Positions 24,527 to 36,336 of a stretch of DNA of 64,000 nt are shown here, piece after piece. This stretch comes from Cyclospora cayetanensis (lineage: Eukaryota > Apicomplexa > Conoidasida > Eucoccidiorida > Eimeriidae). How positions within the stretch are numbered: position 1 is the first letter of the stretch; every line of letters begins with the position of its first letter. The DNA is taken from NCBI RefSeq assembly GCF_002999335.1, contig NW_020312102.1, positions 1 to 64,000 of the forward strand, written 5' to 3'. The notes under the pieces were generated by a model. It made no database searches and was not told the DNA's origin. It worked only from the letters and a program-made list of their open reading frames with translations. The position numbers and the translations under genes are program-made.

Positions 24527-27500
24527 TCAGCATGTGTGTGTGTGTCGTGAAGGCATCTCACCAGAGGCGTTGTAATTCGTCCAGGGCCCCCCATCGCGGG
24601 CGTAGAAGTCCATGGGATACACTGCAAGCCAGCAGACAGAACAAGGCTCCTGGGGGCTTACGCTGCACGCGATGCGGACGCCAAGGTCCTCTTGTATGTC
24701 GCCCAGTGTGTGTGTCTGTGCGACGTTTACGGCCAGCAAACGCCCCTGAAAAATTTGTTATGACTGATCACGCACCTTCCAAATAGGGTTGTTCTCCGAA
24801 TGCAACATGGGCCTCGTAAGGAGAAAGCAGCGGCACGGGGAAGGAGGCACCCCAGTCAATGGACAGGCGGGGGCAGCCGATCTGTGGCATCGCATCAGAA
24901 GGAGAAGTCTGTGCTCGCTGATGTCGTCTCCCCACAGGCAGCAGCTCGCAGAGGCAGGGGCCTTCGGGCAGGCAGTAGTTCTGGCAACTGGAATTCTGTC
25001 GACGCTAAAACGCTCCAAGTGATGCCGCCGTGCAGCTGCTGCAGGGAGAGGGGCCCCTTCTAAGGTTCCCCAATGCAGGAAGAAACGGCCAGGAGGCTTT
25101 CCTGGAAGCTTCTTCCTAAAGAGGGAAGCAAAAGCGGCCTTAAGATCCCGAAAAAGAACAACGTCAGCTTTCTAGGCGCCCTTGCCACGGGGAGAGAAGG
25201 GGTGAGAGAGAGAGAAGGCCGATTCCTTAAGACACCGCGCAGTGTTTTGGGCACTATGTGTCTGTACACTTGCCTGTATAAATGCGTCGATGAAGGGGAA
25301 GAGCGCCTGCAACTTGTGAATGGCAAACTCCGCCATCAGAATCGGCGTCGCTGCAATGCCTCTCTTCTCCAAGAGGGCTAAGAGGTCCTCGGCCAAACCC
25401 ACGGAGCCCTGGCGGCCCAAAGTGGAGAACAACAACCCCACCGTTTTTGCCGTGCGGGCTTTTTGAATGGCGGACGTGCGCAGCTTGTGCAAGCGTTGGT
25501 GATCATAAGATTCCCTGTAGAGACACTGGGAGATGCGCGGCACACACAGAATGCAAGGCGCGAGGATTTCTGAGGAGAACTGAGGGCAAGACACGACAGT
25601 GCTCGTTGTCTACAAGAAGGACCTTATGAGCGCCGCAGCCTTATGCACTGGCAGCAGGCGGACACGCCAGGAGAAAAACATCTCCTATTGTTGTTAAAGA
25701 GGCCTCCCAAGTGGGAACGTGGCAATCTGAAATTCCTACAAGGCCTGACTAACTACAACGCGTCCAACCAAAAAGCCCGCAAAATCGCCCCCTTCACAGG
25801 AGGGGCCAAGTGCGGTGGGGGGGCCCATCAAACTTCCGTGCTTGCGGCCTACTTTGGTGAAAGGGTCAAATCTAAGAAATCTTATGCCCGGATTTTGAAT
25901 CATCGACGCCTCCAAATGGAAGCGCCCGTCAGCGAGGAATACCACTGTGCTGATCTCAGGCATTTCTCCACCTGGGGGCCCCACAGGAGGGCTGTGTCTG
26001 TGGCTCAGGGGCTGCTGCGCAAAGGCCGTACTCCTGCATGCTGCAGGGGCAAGCGACTCAATAGAACCCTCAGACCCGCCGCAGCTGTACGTACAGCCCC
26101 CAGGTGCAGCCTGGGCAGCTCCAGGAGTGGCTGCTGCTGCTGCTGCATCAGCGTTAGCGATGCACGAAGGCGACTTCCGCAGCTTTGGTGCAGTGCACCC
26201 AAGGACCTCCCCGGCGGTAAGAGGCAGGACCTGTGGAAGCAGTGGGGGCTGCAGGAAGTATCCTGACGCGTCGAGAAGCCTCTTCACAGCCTACACAGGA
26301 TAGAAGACACCCGCAGCATACGTCTGTCGAAAGGGATGCATACAAGGAGGGAGGAAGCGGGGGGAGGGGAGCAGCCAAAAAGCCATAAAAGGTCCCCCCA
26401 CACAAACACTTACACAAACACAAATACAAACACTTACACAAACACAAATACAAACACTTACACAAACACAAACACTTACAGAAACACAAACACAAACACT
26501 TACAGAAACACAAACACAAACACTTACAGAAACACAAACACTTACACAAACACAAACACTTACACAAACACAAACACTTACACAAACACAAACACTTACA
26601 CAAACACAAACACTTACACAAAAACACACACAAACACCTACACAAACACTTACACAAACACTTACACAAACACTTACACAAACACAAACATACAAACACA
26701 CAAACGGCCTCCTGAGGGAGGTGCGTGGACAGGCGCTAAGGCGTGTAGGGGAAGAAGCGAAAAAAGTTAAAACTGCAGGCAATCCTAAGCAGACGAAGGC
26801 AGCAGAGCAGAGCAGCTTCCCTCTGTCATCGAAGCCCCGCACACAAAGGGTCACTCGCATCCATCCGCGCAACGCGCAACCAAGGGCAGAAGACTCGAGA
26901 TGCATAAACGATCAGGCAGCTTAGAAAAGTTCTAGAGCGAACAGGGGGCAGAGAGACAGACACCACAGGGATGCATGGAGGCATGCACCAGGAAGGCAAG
27001 CCGCTAGAAAAGTGTGGTCCTTAACGTCTCTCACGTGCAGCGTCTTTGTGTATTGTATCGTGCCTTGGAGGGCGACCTTTTCAGTTGGCAGCAGCAGCTC
27101 TTGCAGCTGTACAGACACCTCGTTGGGGTCGACCAGGATATCCACAAACACATATTGCACTTTGAGGCCGCTGCCGCTGCTACTGCTGCCCCTGTTCGCC
27201 CCCGCCCCCACGTCACCCTGCGTGTGCTGCGTAGGCACCAAGCAGGAATGCCCAAAATGAATTAGAAAATCGGTGCCAAGAGCCTGCGCTTTCAAATCAT
27301 CAACGCAGCAAGCGCCGTATGACACATCCCCCAGAACAAAGACCTGAACGCAAACCCAGCAGGATCGCGCCGAGTGCGCTGCTTGGCGGCTGCGTTGTTC
27401 TGGCGGGGTGGCTAGCCAGGTAGGCAGGTAGCTAGCTGGGTAGCTAGCTACCTGGCTGGCTCCCTTGGGTGTGGAAGCCTGGAAGGCGGCATGGAAAAAT

Positions 27501-28475
27501 GCCTAGGGCAAACGTTTGAGAGGCCGGCGAACACGGAGGCGAGGGAGGATGGATGCCAGGAGCTGCTGTTGGCACCTCTGGTGGGCTGTGCGAGTGGAGA
27601 GAGAAAGCGCCTAGTCTACGCAATGTCGGCACCATGTTTGCAGGGCATGCATACTATGGGGGCGTGCCGTTACGCCTAGTGTTTCCACATTTGCTCTGCT
27701 GGCCTCTGGAATAGACATAGACAGCCGGAATTCTGTGCTACTACTTATGTTCGTTTCAAGAAAAATGTTTTGCGTGGTGTCTCGCACGGGTGGCGAGCGA
27801 GGCAGGCAGCACTTGTGCGAGCCTCTCTGGGGGAGAGAGAGGGAAACAGAGAGAGAAACAGAGAGAGAAACAGATAGATATACAGATAGATAGATAGGTA
27901 GAGAGAGAGAGAGGTAAGGACGTTGCTTCAGATATATTGAGGGCCTTCTCTTTTGCATGCAAAGAGAGCCTGATAGCAGCAATGGAGTCTTTGTTGTGCG
28001 CGTGCAGTTACAGCGTCTCATCATGTCGTACCTGCTGAATCGATGCAACCGTGCGATGAAGAATGACAGCAATTTGGTAACCCCAAGCTAGGAGGCCCTC
28101 GGGCAGCTGCAAACAGACGCGAGTGGCGGCTGCGGCTGCAAGGCGTCGAGCCGTCTTTAGAACCTCAAAGTCGTAATTTGGAGGCAAGTACAGTGCCACC
28201 AACTCGGAGACCAATTTCTCATTCACTGATGCCCCAAGGGAGCTGCTGCTGTTGTTGCTGCTGCTGCTGATGATGCTGTTGCTGCTGTTGCTGTTGCTGC
28301 TGCTGTTGCTGCTGTTGCTGTTGCTGCTCCTGTTGCTGCTGTTGCTGTTGCTGTTGCTGCTGGCCAGGGACGGTGCAGCAGCTGCAGCAGCTGCAGCAGC
28401 TGCAGCAGCTGCAGGAGGAAGGGTGTTTTCCGATGAGGCTTCCAGGCAGCGCGAAAGATCCTCCTGACGCTCCAT
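24527..28475 (-). CDS. DPH1: DPH1, diphthamide synthesis radical-SAM-like subunit, 6 exons
   Basis: With DPH2, it transfers 3-amino-3-carboxypropyl from S-adenosylmethionine to the target histidine of elongation factor 2, the first diphthamide step, in the cytosol. Exons in coding order: 28475-28032, 27343-27035, 26290-25853, 25525-25274, 24881-24776, 24621-24527 (1644 nt, 547 codons plus stop). Family motifs appear in order: [97 protein letters not shown] joined to [51 protein letters not shown]. The three cysteines that bind the 4Fe-4S cluster in this family (in YGACC, LGC and GCPR) are all present. The N-terminus carries Ala- and Ser/Asn-rich repeats not found in typical DPH1. Exon 4 ends in CAG|GCAAGT, a GC-AG intron. 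The last residues are uncertain, because a GTGAGA donor-like site lies in exon 6. Confidence 0.95.
26401..26700 (-). repeat. 12-bp minisatellite in DPH1 intron 2
   Basis: Tandem ACAAACACTTAC-type units, with ACAAATACA and ACAGAA variants, fill this part of the intron 26291-27034. On the DPH1 sense strand it is GTAAGTGTTTGT, so each unit also contains a GTAAGT donor-like string. The array ends about 110 nt before the 3' splice site. Confidence 0.9.
27831..27917 (-). repeat. GA/GATA repeat in DPH1 intron 1
   Basis: GAGA, AAACAGAGAG and GATA repeats on the plus strand; pyrimidine-rich on the DPH1 sense strand. It lies inside the intron 27344-28031. Confidence 0.85.
28240..28415 (-). repeat. CTG/TTG repeat encoding Ser/Asn and Ala tracts of DPH1
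   Basis: Imperfect trinucleotide repeat in DPH1 exon 1. AGC and AAC codons give a Ser/Asn stretch, then GCA and GCT codons give an Ala run. The plus-strand frame shows an artefactual poly-Leu ORF. Confidence 0.85.
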
Positions 28476-29080
28476 GGGGGCAGAAGGTGAGGAGAGGATT
28501 CCGTGGTATTAGGGGGCCCCCCTAAGGAACCTTCGTAATGAAGAGGGCAGTGAGTCTGGCGCTTCTGGTTGCCAAGAGCACCCCCCCCTCTTCAAAAGAG
28601 TTCCTTAGTTTGAAAAAAATTCCAGTAGATCGAGGAGGGAGGGGTGTGGGAGAAGAGGTCCTGGGGAGCAGGCATCCTCCTCCAATCGACAGTGCAGCCT
28701 GCCTTCCGCTGTTGCGCGTGCAGCAGCACCAGCTGCTGAGTAGTAAGTGAGCGTTTCGATGCTGCAGTTTTCTAGGCCTTTCCCAGACTATGTGGTTTTC
28801 TGCAAGCAAAATTTCTGAAATTATCCCTTTCCGCTGCATCGCAACTTCCTCATCGGGCAGAAGGAGCCTTTTGCTGCTGGGGCCCCTGCGGGAAGGGAGC
28901 AGCGGCGTGTCTGGCCGGGGGGCCCCCACGACGAGGGGCCCCCAAAGGAGGGTGGGCCCCCCACCCCCACGCAACCCCAACACGGAAGTTTTAGAGCGCC
29001 TTCCATAGACACCAGCAGAATGCGCCCTTGGGCTTCCCACTTCGCCGCTGTTCGAGCCAAGTGGGTTCGCCTTAGCAGCC
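28476..29080. promoter_or_regulatory. Divergent intergenic region between DPH1 and LipB
   Basis: About 600 bp separate the two start codons, so both promoters must lie here (inference). There is a GGGGGCCCCCC block at about 28,512-28,525 and several GGGGCCCC motifs at 28,880-28,965. No TATA box or other specific element can be assigned. Confidence 0.5.
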
Positions 29081-30709
29081 ATGACGGTGCTGCTACTGCC
29101 AGTTTCGATTCTGCTGCAGCTGGTGCTGCTGCAGACGTTCCCAGTTGCTGCCTTCCTCGTTTTAAGCGAGTCCATCCCCTTCCTGGGCTCGGCAAGGCGG
29201 CCTGCCGTGTGCAAATTCCCGCCAGCAGCAGCAGCAGCAGGAGCAGCGTTGAGCGTTCGACTTGCGTATACAGCACAACCCCTCGGAAACGCTGCCCCCC
29301 CCCAGAGAAGAACCTGCTCTCTGGCGGGGAGCGGCAAAGCGACAAGAGCGAACATCGGATGTGGCCGCTTCGCAGCTGCAACGTCGGAGGAGGCGCCCCC
29401 CCCCCCCTACAACTCCAGTACTGCCTCCAGGATTCGCCATTTGGTGGTCATAGACTTGACCGATAGAGTGGTGCCCTATGAAATTGCGTGGGCAGCGCAA
29501 CACGCTCTGCTGCAGCATCAAATGCTGCAACTGGAAAGCCACAAGACGAAGGCCAAGGAGGAACCGAAAAGCGGCTCCTATCTGGAGTTGCTTCCAGGGA
29601 TCGCGCCTTGCCGTGTCTCTGGAGAGACAGCGTGCGACTTTGCGATTCTTACGCAGCATCCCAGTGTCTACACACTTGGACAGGGCTCCAGCTTGTCGTT
29701 TGTCGCTGCAGACATGCGGGATAAGGAGAGCCAGCTGAAGCTGCCTCTCGAGCTGCAGCAGGATGTACAGGACGCCTCTCAGGTTGCAAAGGCTTTGGGG
29801 GATCTCGCCTCTGCGATCGCGGCGCTGCGCGCTCCTGAGCGGGGGGACCTGAAGGGCCCCTCGGAGGGGGCCCCAGGTCTCGTGGGGGCCCCCCAGAAAG
29901 GGCGCATGCGCGACGGGAGGGGGCCCCCCCAGCTGCTGCGCGTAGAACGGGGAGGACAGGTGACATGGCACGGCCCTGGGCAGCTCGTGGTATATCCAAT
30001 TTTTGATTTGCGGAAGCACCAGACAGACATAAGGGCCTTTATTGATGCACTCGAGACAACGGCTGCACAGAGTCTCGTGCGTCTTTGGCAGACGACGCAC
30101 CCCGCAGCGGCCTCTCTGCTGCAGCAGAAGCAGAATCAGCAGAAGCAGAAACAACAAGCGCAGCGGCATCAGAATCAACGGCAGAATCGGAATCAACAAG
30201 AGCAGATTCAGAACCAACAGGAGCAGCGAAACGACGCAGAAGCGGAGGACGTGGAGTGCTTGTCTCAGCCCTTCTTGCACCTACGACGGTGCAGGAGCAT
30301 GCCGGGTGTCTGGGCAGGAGGCCGGAAGGTCTGTGCTGTCGGAATTCGCCTTAGACGGTGGATTTCTTACCACGGGATAGCTCTAAATATCAGCAACTCA
30401 CTAGAGCCGTACAAGAGGATCGTCCCCTGCGGTCTTGTAGGGAAAGAAGCAACAAATGCGTGCGAGTGGATCCGATTCCTCCTGCAGCAAGTGCAGCAAT
30501 TGCAGCAGCACGAAGAGCACCAGCAAATAACACAAGAATTGCAGCACGGGCTGCAGCAACACGAGACGGTACAGTCTCATAGTTCGCTGCTGCCAATCGC
30601 CGCAACTTGTGTTGTGGAGGCCCTCCGCCAAACCTTCGGGTTTACTTCCCTTTCTGTCACCAAGGACCTCCAGGCAGCACTACAGCTAGCTAGCCGTATG
30701 CACAGCTAG
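29081..30709 (+). CDS. lipB: LipB, lipoyl(octanoyl) transferase, apicoplast-type
   Basis: Transfers octanoyl from acyl-carrier protein to lipoyl domains; in apicomplexans LipB serves pyruvate dehydrogenase in the apicoplast (family knowledge). Single exon, 542 codons, from a true ATG. Residues 1-30 (MTVLLLPVSILLQLVLLQ and on) form a hydrophobic signal peptide, followed by an Ala/Arg-rich stretch suited to a transit peptide. Core motifs: TQHPSVYTLGQGSS, RGGQVTWHGPGQLVVYPIFD (about residue 290), GVWAGGRKVCAVGIRLRRW, SYHGIALNI and RIVPCGLVGKEAT. The catalytic lysine (about 416, in GGRKVCAVGI) and cysteine (about 450, in VPCG) are both present. Family members are about 210-250 residues; the excess comes from the leader, a Gly/Pro-rich insert before RGGQ and Gln-rich inserts at about residues 346-385 and 465-500. 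Confidence 0.95.
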   Translation: MTVLLLPVSILLQLVLLQTFPVAAFLVLSESIPFLGSARRPAVCKFPPAAAAAGAALSVRLAYTAQPLGNAAPPQRRTCSLAGSGKATRANIGCGRFAAATSEEAPPPPYNSSTASRIRHLVVIDLTDRVVPYEIAWAAQHALLQHQMLQLESHKTKAKEEPKSGSYLELLPGIAPCRVSGETACDFAILTQHPSVYTLGQGSSLSFVAADMRDKESQLKLPLELQQDVQDASQVAKALGDLASAIAALRAPERGDLKGPSEGAPGLVGAPQKGRMRDGRGPPQLLRVERGGQVTWHGPGQLVVYPIFDLRKHQTDIRAFIDALETTAAQSLVRLWQTTHPAAASLLQQKQNQQKQKQQAQRHQNQRQNRNQQEQIQNQQEQRNDAEAEDVECLSQPFLHLRRCRSMPGVWAGGRKVCAVGIRLRRWISYHGIALNISNSLEPYKRIVPCGLVGKEATNACEWIRFLLQQVQQLQQHEEHQQITQELQHGLQQHETVQSHSSLLPIAATCVVEALRQTFGFTSLSVTKDLQAALQLASRMHS

Positions 30710-32782
30710 CCGTGCGTTGCAGACTCTCCTACGGCGACACCAGTGCACTCTAGGTTTCCTGCTCGTGTATTTGTGCGTGTATATATATGTGCGGTTATCG
30801 GGTGTGATTTTACTTGGCTGGAAGGGCGGTGTGCAGCCGCAGCTTGCCTCCGCAACTTGATACAGCGCTGCCAGATCGCGGGGTGCTTGCTGCATGCCTC
30901 TCCGCGTTTTGACCCCGAAGGGCTACAGGCAGCAAGTTGTGCTTAAAATAAAGGCCCTGAAGCCCTTACTTTGGTTGGCGTAAAACAGCGGACTCGGCCA
31001 GTAGGCTGTAGGACGCCTTCTGTCAGTTTAAGCGGCCTTGTTGCACCCGCATGTGCAGTAAGTGGTGCGGAAGAGAACTGCAGCGTGCGAGGCTCTGCCC
31101 GACAAATCTGATCCGGCAATCAGCAAATAGTCCCTTTGCTTGTTGCTGCTTGGTGTGGAATGCTGGGGAGTCAGTGCATGAGAGCTTCTCGCTCTCAAAG
31201 CCGTTTCCTTGTAGAAACTGATGTGGCCCTCTCGATTTCTTCTTGCTTAGCCACTTGTTTCCACAGCACTTTCCCCCTTGCCGTTCTGTTGTCTCTGCTG
31301 GATCCTCGTGGGGAGACGCCGCTTCCGAGCGAAAGGTCGCTGCCCCCCTGTCGAGGTGCACCGCAAAAGCTTCTCTTAGCACGAGTATCGTTTTGGGGCT
31401 CTGTGGTCCCCCTTGCTTCTGACGGCATCGGATGTGAGGCCCCCCTGGCTAAATAAAGCACCCCCAAATGCTGAAAAGATGGTTCGTGTTGCAAAATACG
31501 GGGATTCACGAGAATCCCCGCATTCTCCTGAATGTGTAGGGTCAATCATCACCACGCGGCCAGGTGCATAGAGGCTCTTCGGTTTTAGCTAGCTTAGAAA
31601 AAGGGATCGTGGACGACACTGAAAGGCCCGAGCTTTGAGAGCTTATCTTTTCTCTTCCTGGCGATCAGAACCGATGTGTGTGTGTGTGTATATGTATGTG
31701 TGTGTGGGTGTGGGTGTATGCACTCCCCAGCTGAGAGGCCTGTAGCTAGATTAAGGTGCAAAAAGCGGCGCATAAATGAAGCATAGCAGCCACGCACCGT
31801 TGTCCACTTCCTACTACTACGAAGTGCACCATTGCACATCCGGCCTTTGCACATTTGCTGCAATGTTCTTCGCTTCCTGCTTGAAGTTTACCCCTTGGCT
31901 CTCTCTGTCAGGTTCCCGCGCGCAAAAGGATCGATCTTTGCTTTCTTGTGGGCGCGGCGAGAAGGCCCACCGCAGCAGCTCGTCAGCCTAGCCCTCCAGC
32001 CTTGACTACAATTAATGGGTATCTCAGAGCGTTGCTTCCAGGCATGTTAAGAGTCAAATAAAAGGCCTCGGATGCTAACGATACCATGCTCTGCAACTTG
32101 CAGTGCAACGGCAGAACCCGCCTCTATCTCAAAAGAATCAAAATTGAGATCCCCAAATGCCTTTGCATAAAGCAGCACGTTTCTATACGAACTTCTGCCC
32201 AACTGGCTTCCTCAAGGGCTGCACTGCAGGCCTCCTCTCTCCAGAACAGACCTGATGTGTAAAACTGAGATCTGTTAGCTGGAAAACGAATTGGCTGTCT
32301 CTTTTTAATGGAGTCAGCATCAGCCAATTTAGGGTACACGTCCTCTTACGAAGACCCAAGCGTGTATTTTGACATCTGCTTGATGTAGCCCAAACTCCAA
32401 GGCCTCTTTACTATGGTAAGACGGACAGCTGCATGCTCAGCAACAGCATCAGGCTCAACACTCATTGTGCTGAATCGAGTAATGTAGGCACGGCCGCGGC
32501 AATGGTGGACTGAAGTGCTGCTCGGCAGGTCCAAGATTATGCCATCAGCCAATCTGCCTGTTGCATGCAACGCATCGTATACCGATACAGCTGCTGCAGC
32601 TCACAACGGCGCGTATCTGTGTGCATTTGGAATTTCACCCACACCCTAGGCATATATAATTGGGAATTGATAAAAAATGGATATCCGGTTTGGCTGTTTG
32701 CATGTTTTTTTTGTACAGCAGAGTTAGTCGAATACTTTATGCAGCACTTCTTTGTGTGGGTGTGCCAGACGATTTATGCAAC

Positions 32783-33316
32783 TTACCTGTGAATGCTGGA
32801 AGTACTGTGAAGGTCAAGAAATGCTCATCCATGCGAGCCCTCTCCCCTCAAGTCGAAATTGCGAGAGGCGAGGGCAGAAACATCAAGCTCCTTTTTCATA
32901 AATTACCAATATTTCTTCTTGGAGTTTCGTGTAAACTCAGTTTAGTGTCTCCCCACGGAGGCCTCGAATGGAGCGTTACAGTGGTGGAACCACATGGGCT
33001 GACATCACTATTCCATAGCCCATCCATTTGTTGCGGATGCAATGAAACGTCTTGTGTTCTAAACACAATCATACGGTCTCTGTCCAATCTATTTTATTGT
33101 CCAAAAAGCTTATTCTCTTTGGCAACTGTCTAATGAAACTATCTCTGGCAGTGAAGTTTGATGATGCTGGTACTTCATTGAAGCGACAGATGCCGTCCTG
33201 CAGGCAGCTGCAAAAGCAGTAGCTTTGTAGCTGGTACGCGTGCATGACTCATCAGCTATTAAAATGCTTATGAGTGTGTCGATGAGGAGGTGACGACCAC
33301 GAATGTATGACGATGG
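32783..33316 (+). repeat. Large inverted repeat, left arm
   Basis: This arm of about 535 bp is nearly identical to the reverse complement of 33,960-34,504. Examples are the shared GTGTCTCCCCACGGAGGCCT and CTGCAGGCAGCTGCAAAAGC. Weaker similarity continues inward to about 33,376, paired with about 33,899. A 62-codon reading of both arms is nearly the same, but neither has a start context or known domain. Confidence 0.9.
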
Positions 33317-33959
33317 AAAAAATTGGCAAATGCTCAAAGATGTCAGCCAGTAGAAGATGTGCCGTGCTTTATATTTCCAGTGTAGATAAGCAAGTGCTCG
33401 TTGCAGCATGAACATCAAACCAAAAAGCACTTCAACGGTGTCACTGTTAATGGTTAAGGCATAAGGATACGTGCAGTGATTCACCCCACAAGCTTTCAGG
33501 CGAACCCACCAGTCGCCTATTTACGCAGAAACAGCGCAGCAGCAGGCTTTGGGAGATCTACGAAAGGTTTAGCAGGCAAATTCAAACTGTGGCTCGCAAG
33601 CGCCGAAATGCAGAAGAACAGCTTCCTTATCAACGACATATTTAAGGTCTACCCGAATTGTCCGGTCATATGGTCACACGAGGCCTAGCGGCGTAGCTAT
33701 TAAACAAGCAAACGGTGAGCCTTTTGAATATGATGGAGTACTTGATATTTCGCAAGCAAACTAGATGAACCCCCGCATCGTTTGGCTGAACAGAAAGAGC
33801 CAAATGGGGTTTTGAGCCTATGGAATCTGGGCATGTGCCACCTGGTCCTAGCCCACAATCCAAGGTGGACGCGATCACTTCTTTCTCTACATTCAGGGGT
33901 ACAAAGCACAGCACATCTTTAACTGGCTGATGATATCTTTGAGGACTTGCCAATCCTTT

Positions 33960-34504
33960 CCATCGTGATACATTCGTGGTCGTCACCTCCTCATCGACAC
34001 ACTCATAAGCATTTTAATAGCTGATGAGTCATGCACGCGTACCAGCTACAAAGCTACTGCTTTTGCAGCTGCCTGCAGGACGGCATCTGTCGCTTCAATG
34101 AAGTACCAGCATCATCAAACTTCACTGCCAGAGATAGTTTCATTAGACAGTTGCCAAAGAGAATAAGCTTTTTGGACAATAAAATAGACTGGACAGAGAC
34201 CGTATGATTGTGTTTAGAACACAAGACGTTTCATTGCATCTGCAACAAATGGAAGAGCTATGGAATAGTGGTGTCAGCCCATGTGGTTCCACCACTGTAA
34301 CGCTCCATTCGAGGCCTCCGTGGGGAGACACTAAACTGAGTTTACATGAAACTTCAAGAAGAAATATTGGTAATTTATAAAAATGGGAGCTTGATGTTTT
34401 TGCCCTCGCCTCTCGCAATTTCGACTTGAGGGGAGAGGGCTCGTATGGATGAGCATTTCTTGACCTTCACAGTACTTCCAGCATTCACAGGTAAGGTGCA
34501 CATG
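33960..34504 (-). repeat. Large inverted repeat, right arm
   Basis: Reverse-complement partner of 32,783-33,316 with scattered single-base differences and small indels. The two arms enclose about 640 bp with no shared coding sequence. The layout suits a foldback-type element or an inverted duplication. Confidence 0.9.
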
Positions 34505-34989
34505 TCCTCTGGCACGCCAGCACACAAACTTGATTCTTTTCCATGATATAGAACCGTCCCTGCAGTGTAGCGAAAATTTTTGAAGCACCGAACTCGGTGA
34601 TCAGCATTTTAGCAAGATGTAAAACAGCATCGAGGATGTAGTGGGAAGTACAAATGTGTGCCTCAGGATCCTACATCGCGCTTCTTGTGTGCCAGAAATA
34701 GTTACTCTGAGCAATAGGCATTGACTGAGTGTGGTTCTCATGGTGGAGATGTTCTGTACACTGAGGTTCATGCACTTACACTCGAGAATGTTCACGAATC
34801 TGCACATCCTTTCTCAGGCGATTTGGGCCTTTGACACTGATCATGCTGCATGCATCAGCTGTATTTGCATGTAGAGGTTGCCATATAAGGAGCGAATGCC
34901 CTAGTGCACTAGTGCGTACTTCGATATGTTTGACACATTTTTCTCTTTTGTAATCTCGAGGCAGAGGTCTCACACATTCCTACGCTCAG

Positions 34990-35230
34990 ACAACAGCGAT
35001 CCATCGCACTACCCGGTCGCGTTGCTTGTGGCCTGGTTCGTTGTTGGCAAGCGAATACATGGTACTTTTTCTCCATTTCTCTTTAAAGTCGGATACCACT
35101 CCGCCCTTTTTATCCGCACTGTTTTACCGCTTCTGAGTGCTTGGGGAGTAGCGATAAAGCGGGAAATCTTCCACTATCTTGCACGCAGTTGGTCTCAACA
35201 GGCAAGTTTAAAGGCGATACCGCGCGTTTT
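34990..35230 (+). repeat. Dispersed repeat, copy 2
   Basis: It resembles plus 3240-3440 and minus 40,690-40,840. The core GTAGCGATAAAGCGGGAAAT and the following TTCCACTATCTTGCACGCAG match the minus-strand copy near 40,750, which reads CTTTCACTGTCTCGCGCAGA. Confidence 0.45.
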
Positions 35231-36336
35231 GGAATGGGTAGGAGAGTGTAGAGGGATAAGGCACACTCCGCTGGCACTTGCTACTTTCGTTTGACCGTTA
35301 TTGCTCCTCCTTTATACGAAGCGGAGTTAGTTTAATGCGACAAGCATCAATGCTATGTGGCGGAGTGCCAGTCGCTGCGTGCAACTACTGGTAGTAAATG
35401 TTCAATGTGTCTATAGAGTCGAAGATCGCGCCCTGACTAGTCCACGTTCCTCATGCCGTCATGCCAGAGCTCGGAGGGTAACGGCCAGGGATTGGAGAGC
35501 GCTCGCTTGGCAGAGCGCTCAGTAAATTGGTCAATGGCGATACGATAGGCAGGTAGCCAGCAAGGGAACTTGTACGATTTCTAACTAGCTAATATTAATT
35601 TCTCCCCCTTTATGATCTTACTGTTCTTGGAGCCCTATGGCCTTTCTGGGGAGGCAGGTAGATATGGCACGTCCAAACTCGATGCTGCCGGTAGAACCCT
35701 ACCTTTGCATGCCAGCGTAAAGATCTAGAACCGCGCAGGGATCATCCGCCTAAGCCTTATCCTGATGCGTTATTAGCATTGAAGAAAAGAAATCTGGTAG
35801 CGCACAGACGATAGCAGTGTTGCACCCAGTGCTGCAACTATGCTCGCAAGGCATGCTAACCAATGAGCATATCGTTGTGAATGTTTTCATGCCTAGAGAC
35901 GCATGCAGTGTTAGGAGCACGCGACTATATACCTTGTCCGCCTTTCTATTTTGGGGTTAAAAGATAGGGTTGTTACAGTAACAGCTGCAGCATTTCCTGG
36001 CACCAGGTGCAGCGCCAACTGATCCGCATAGAGTGCGCACACGGACGGCCATCCATCCCATCATTGACCGTTGCTTCCGTAGTTCGGGGTTCTGTCTGAA
36101 CTACCTGCTTGCCGTCCCCCAATTCAGTCAACACAGATGAAGTGCGCTTTTACTCTTTTTGTCTGGCGTTTCTGCTGCTTCTGTCCGTTCGCGTATCTGC
36201 TCCCGGCGCCTAGCCCGCTGTACGAGACTCCATTGCACTCGTTCTTCCTCAATCTGGAGCGACGGTTCTTCTCAGGTTGAGTGGCCGGCAGTCAAAGGAC
36301 GTGTAAACACTGGCACCTGTAACTTGTGATTGTAAA

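Larger units (their letters stand above)
30710..36336. other. Feature-poor region with inverted repeat, no gene recognised
   Basis: No conserved coding sequence was found. It contains a short palindrome CGGGGATTCACGAGAATCCCCG at about 31,498-31,520, a TG repeat at about 31,675-31,715, the large inverted repeat at 32.78-34.50 kb and a dispersed repeat copy at about 34,990-35,230. CAG tracts and GGGGCCCC motifs stop abruptly after LipB. Confidence 0.5.

Noticed and set aside
26154..26905. Cys-Leu and Cys-Val repeat ORFs
   Set aside because: Frames of the 12-bp minisatellite in DPH1 intron 2, not a cysteine-rich protein.
28252..28467. Poly-Leu membrane-like ORF, plus strand
   Set aside because: Antisense reading of the DPH1 exon 1 repeat.
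28522..29381. Minus-strand ORFs of 186-277 codons
   Set aside because: They overlap the LipB 5' end in antisense and the intergenic region; no family motif.
29162..30280. 372-codon minus-strand ORF
   Set aside because: Antisense shadow of LipB, which has full catalytic motifs on the plus strand.
32875..33133. Conserved-looking ORF shared by both inverted-repeat arms
   Set aside because: Its similarity between arms reflects DNA duplication; no start context or known domain.
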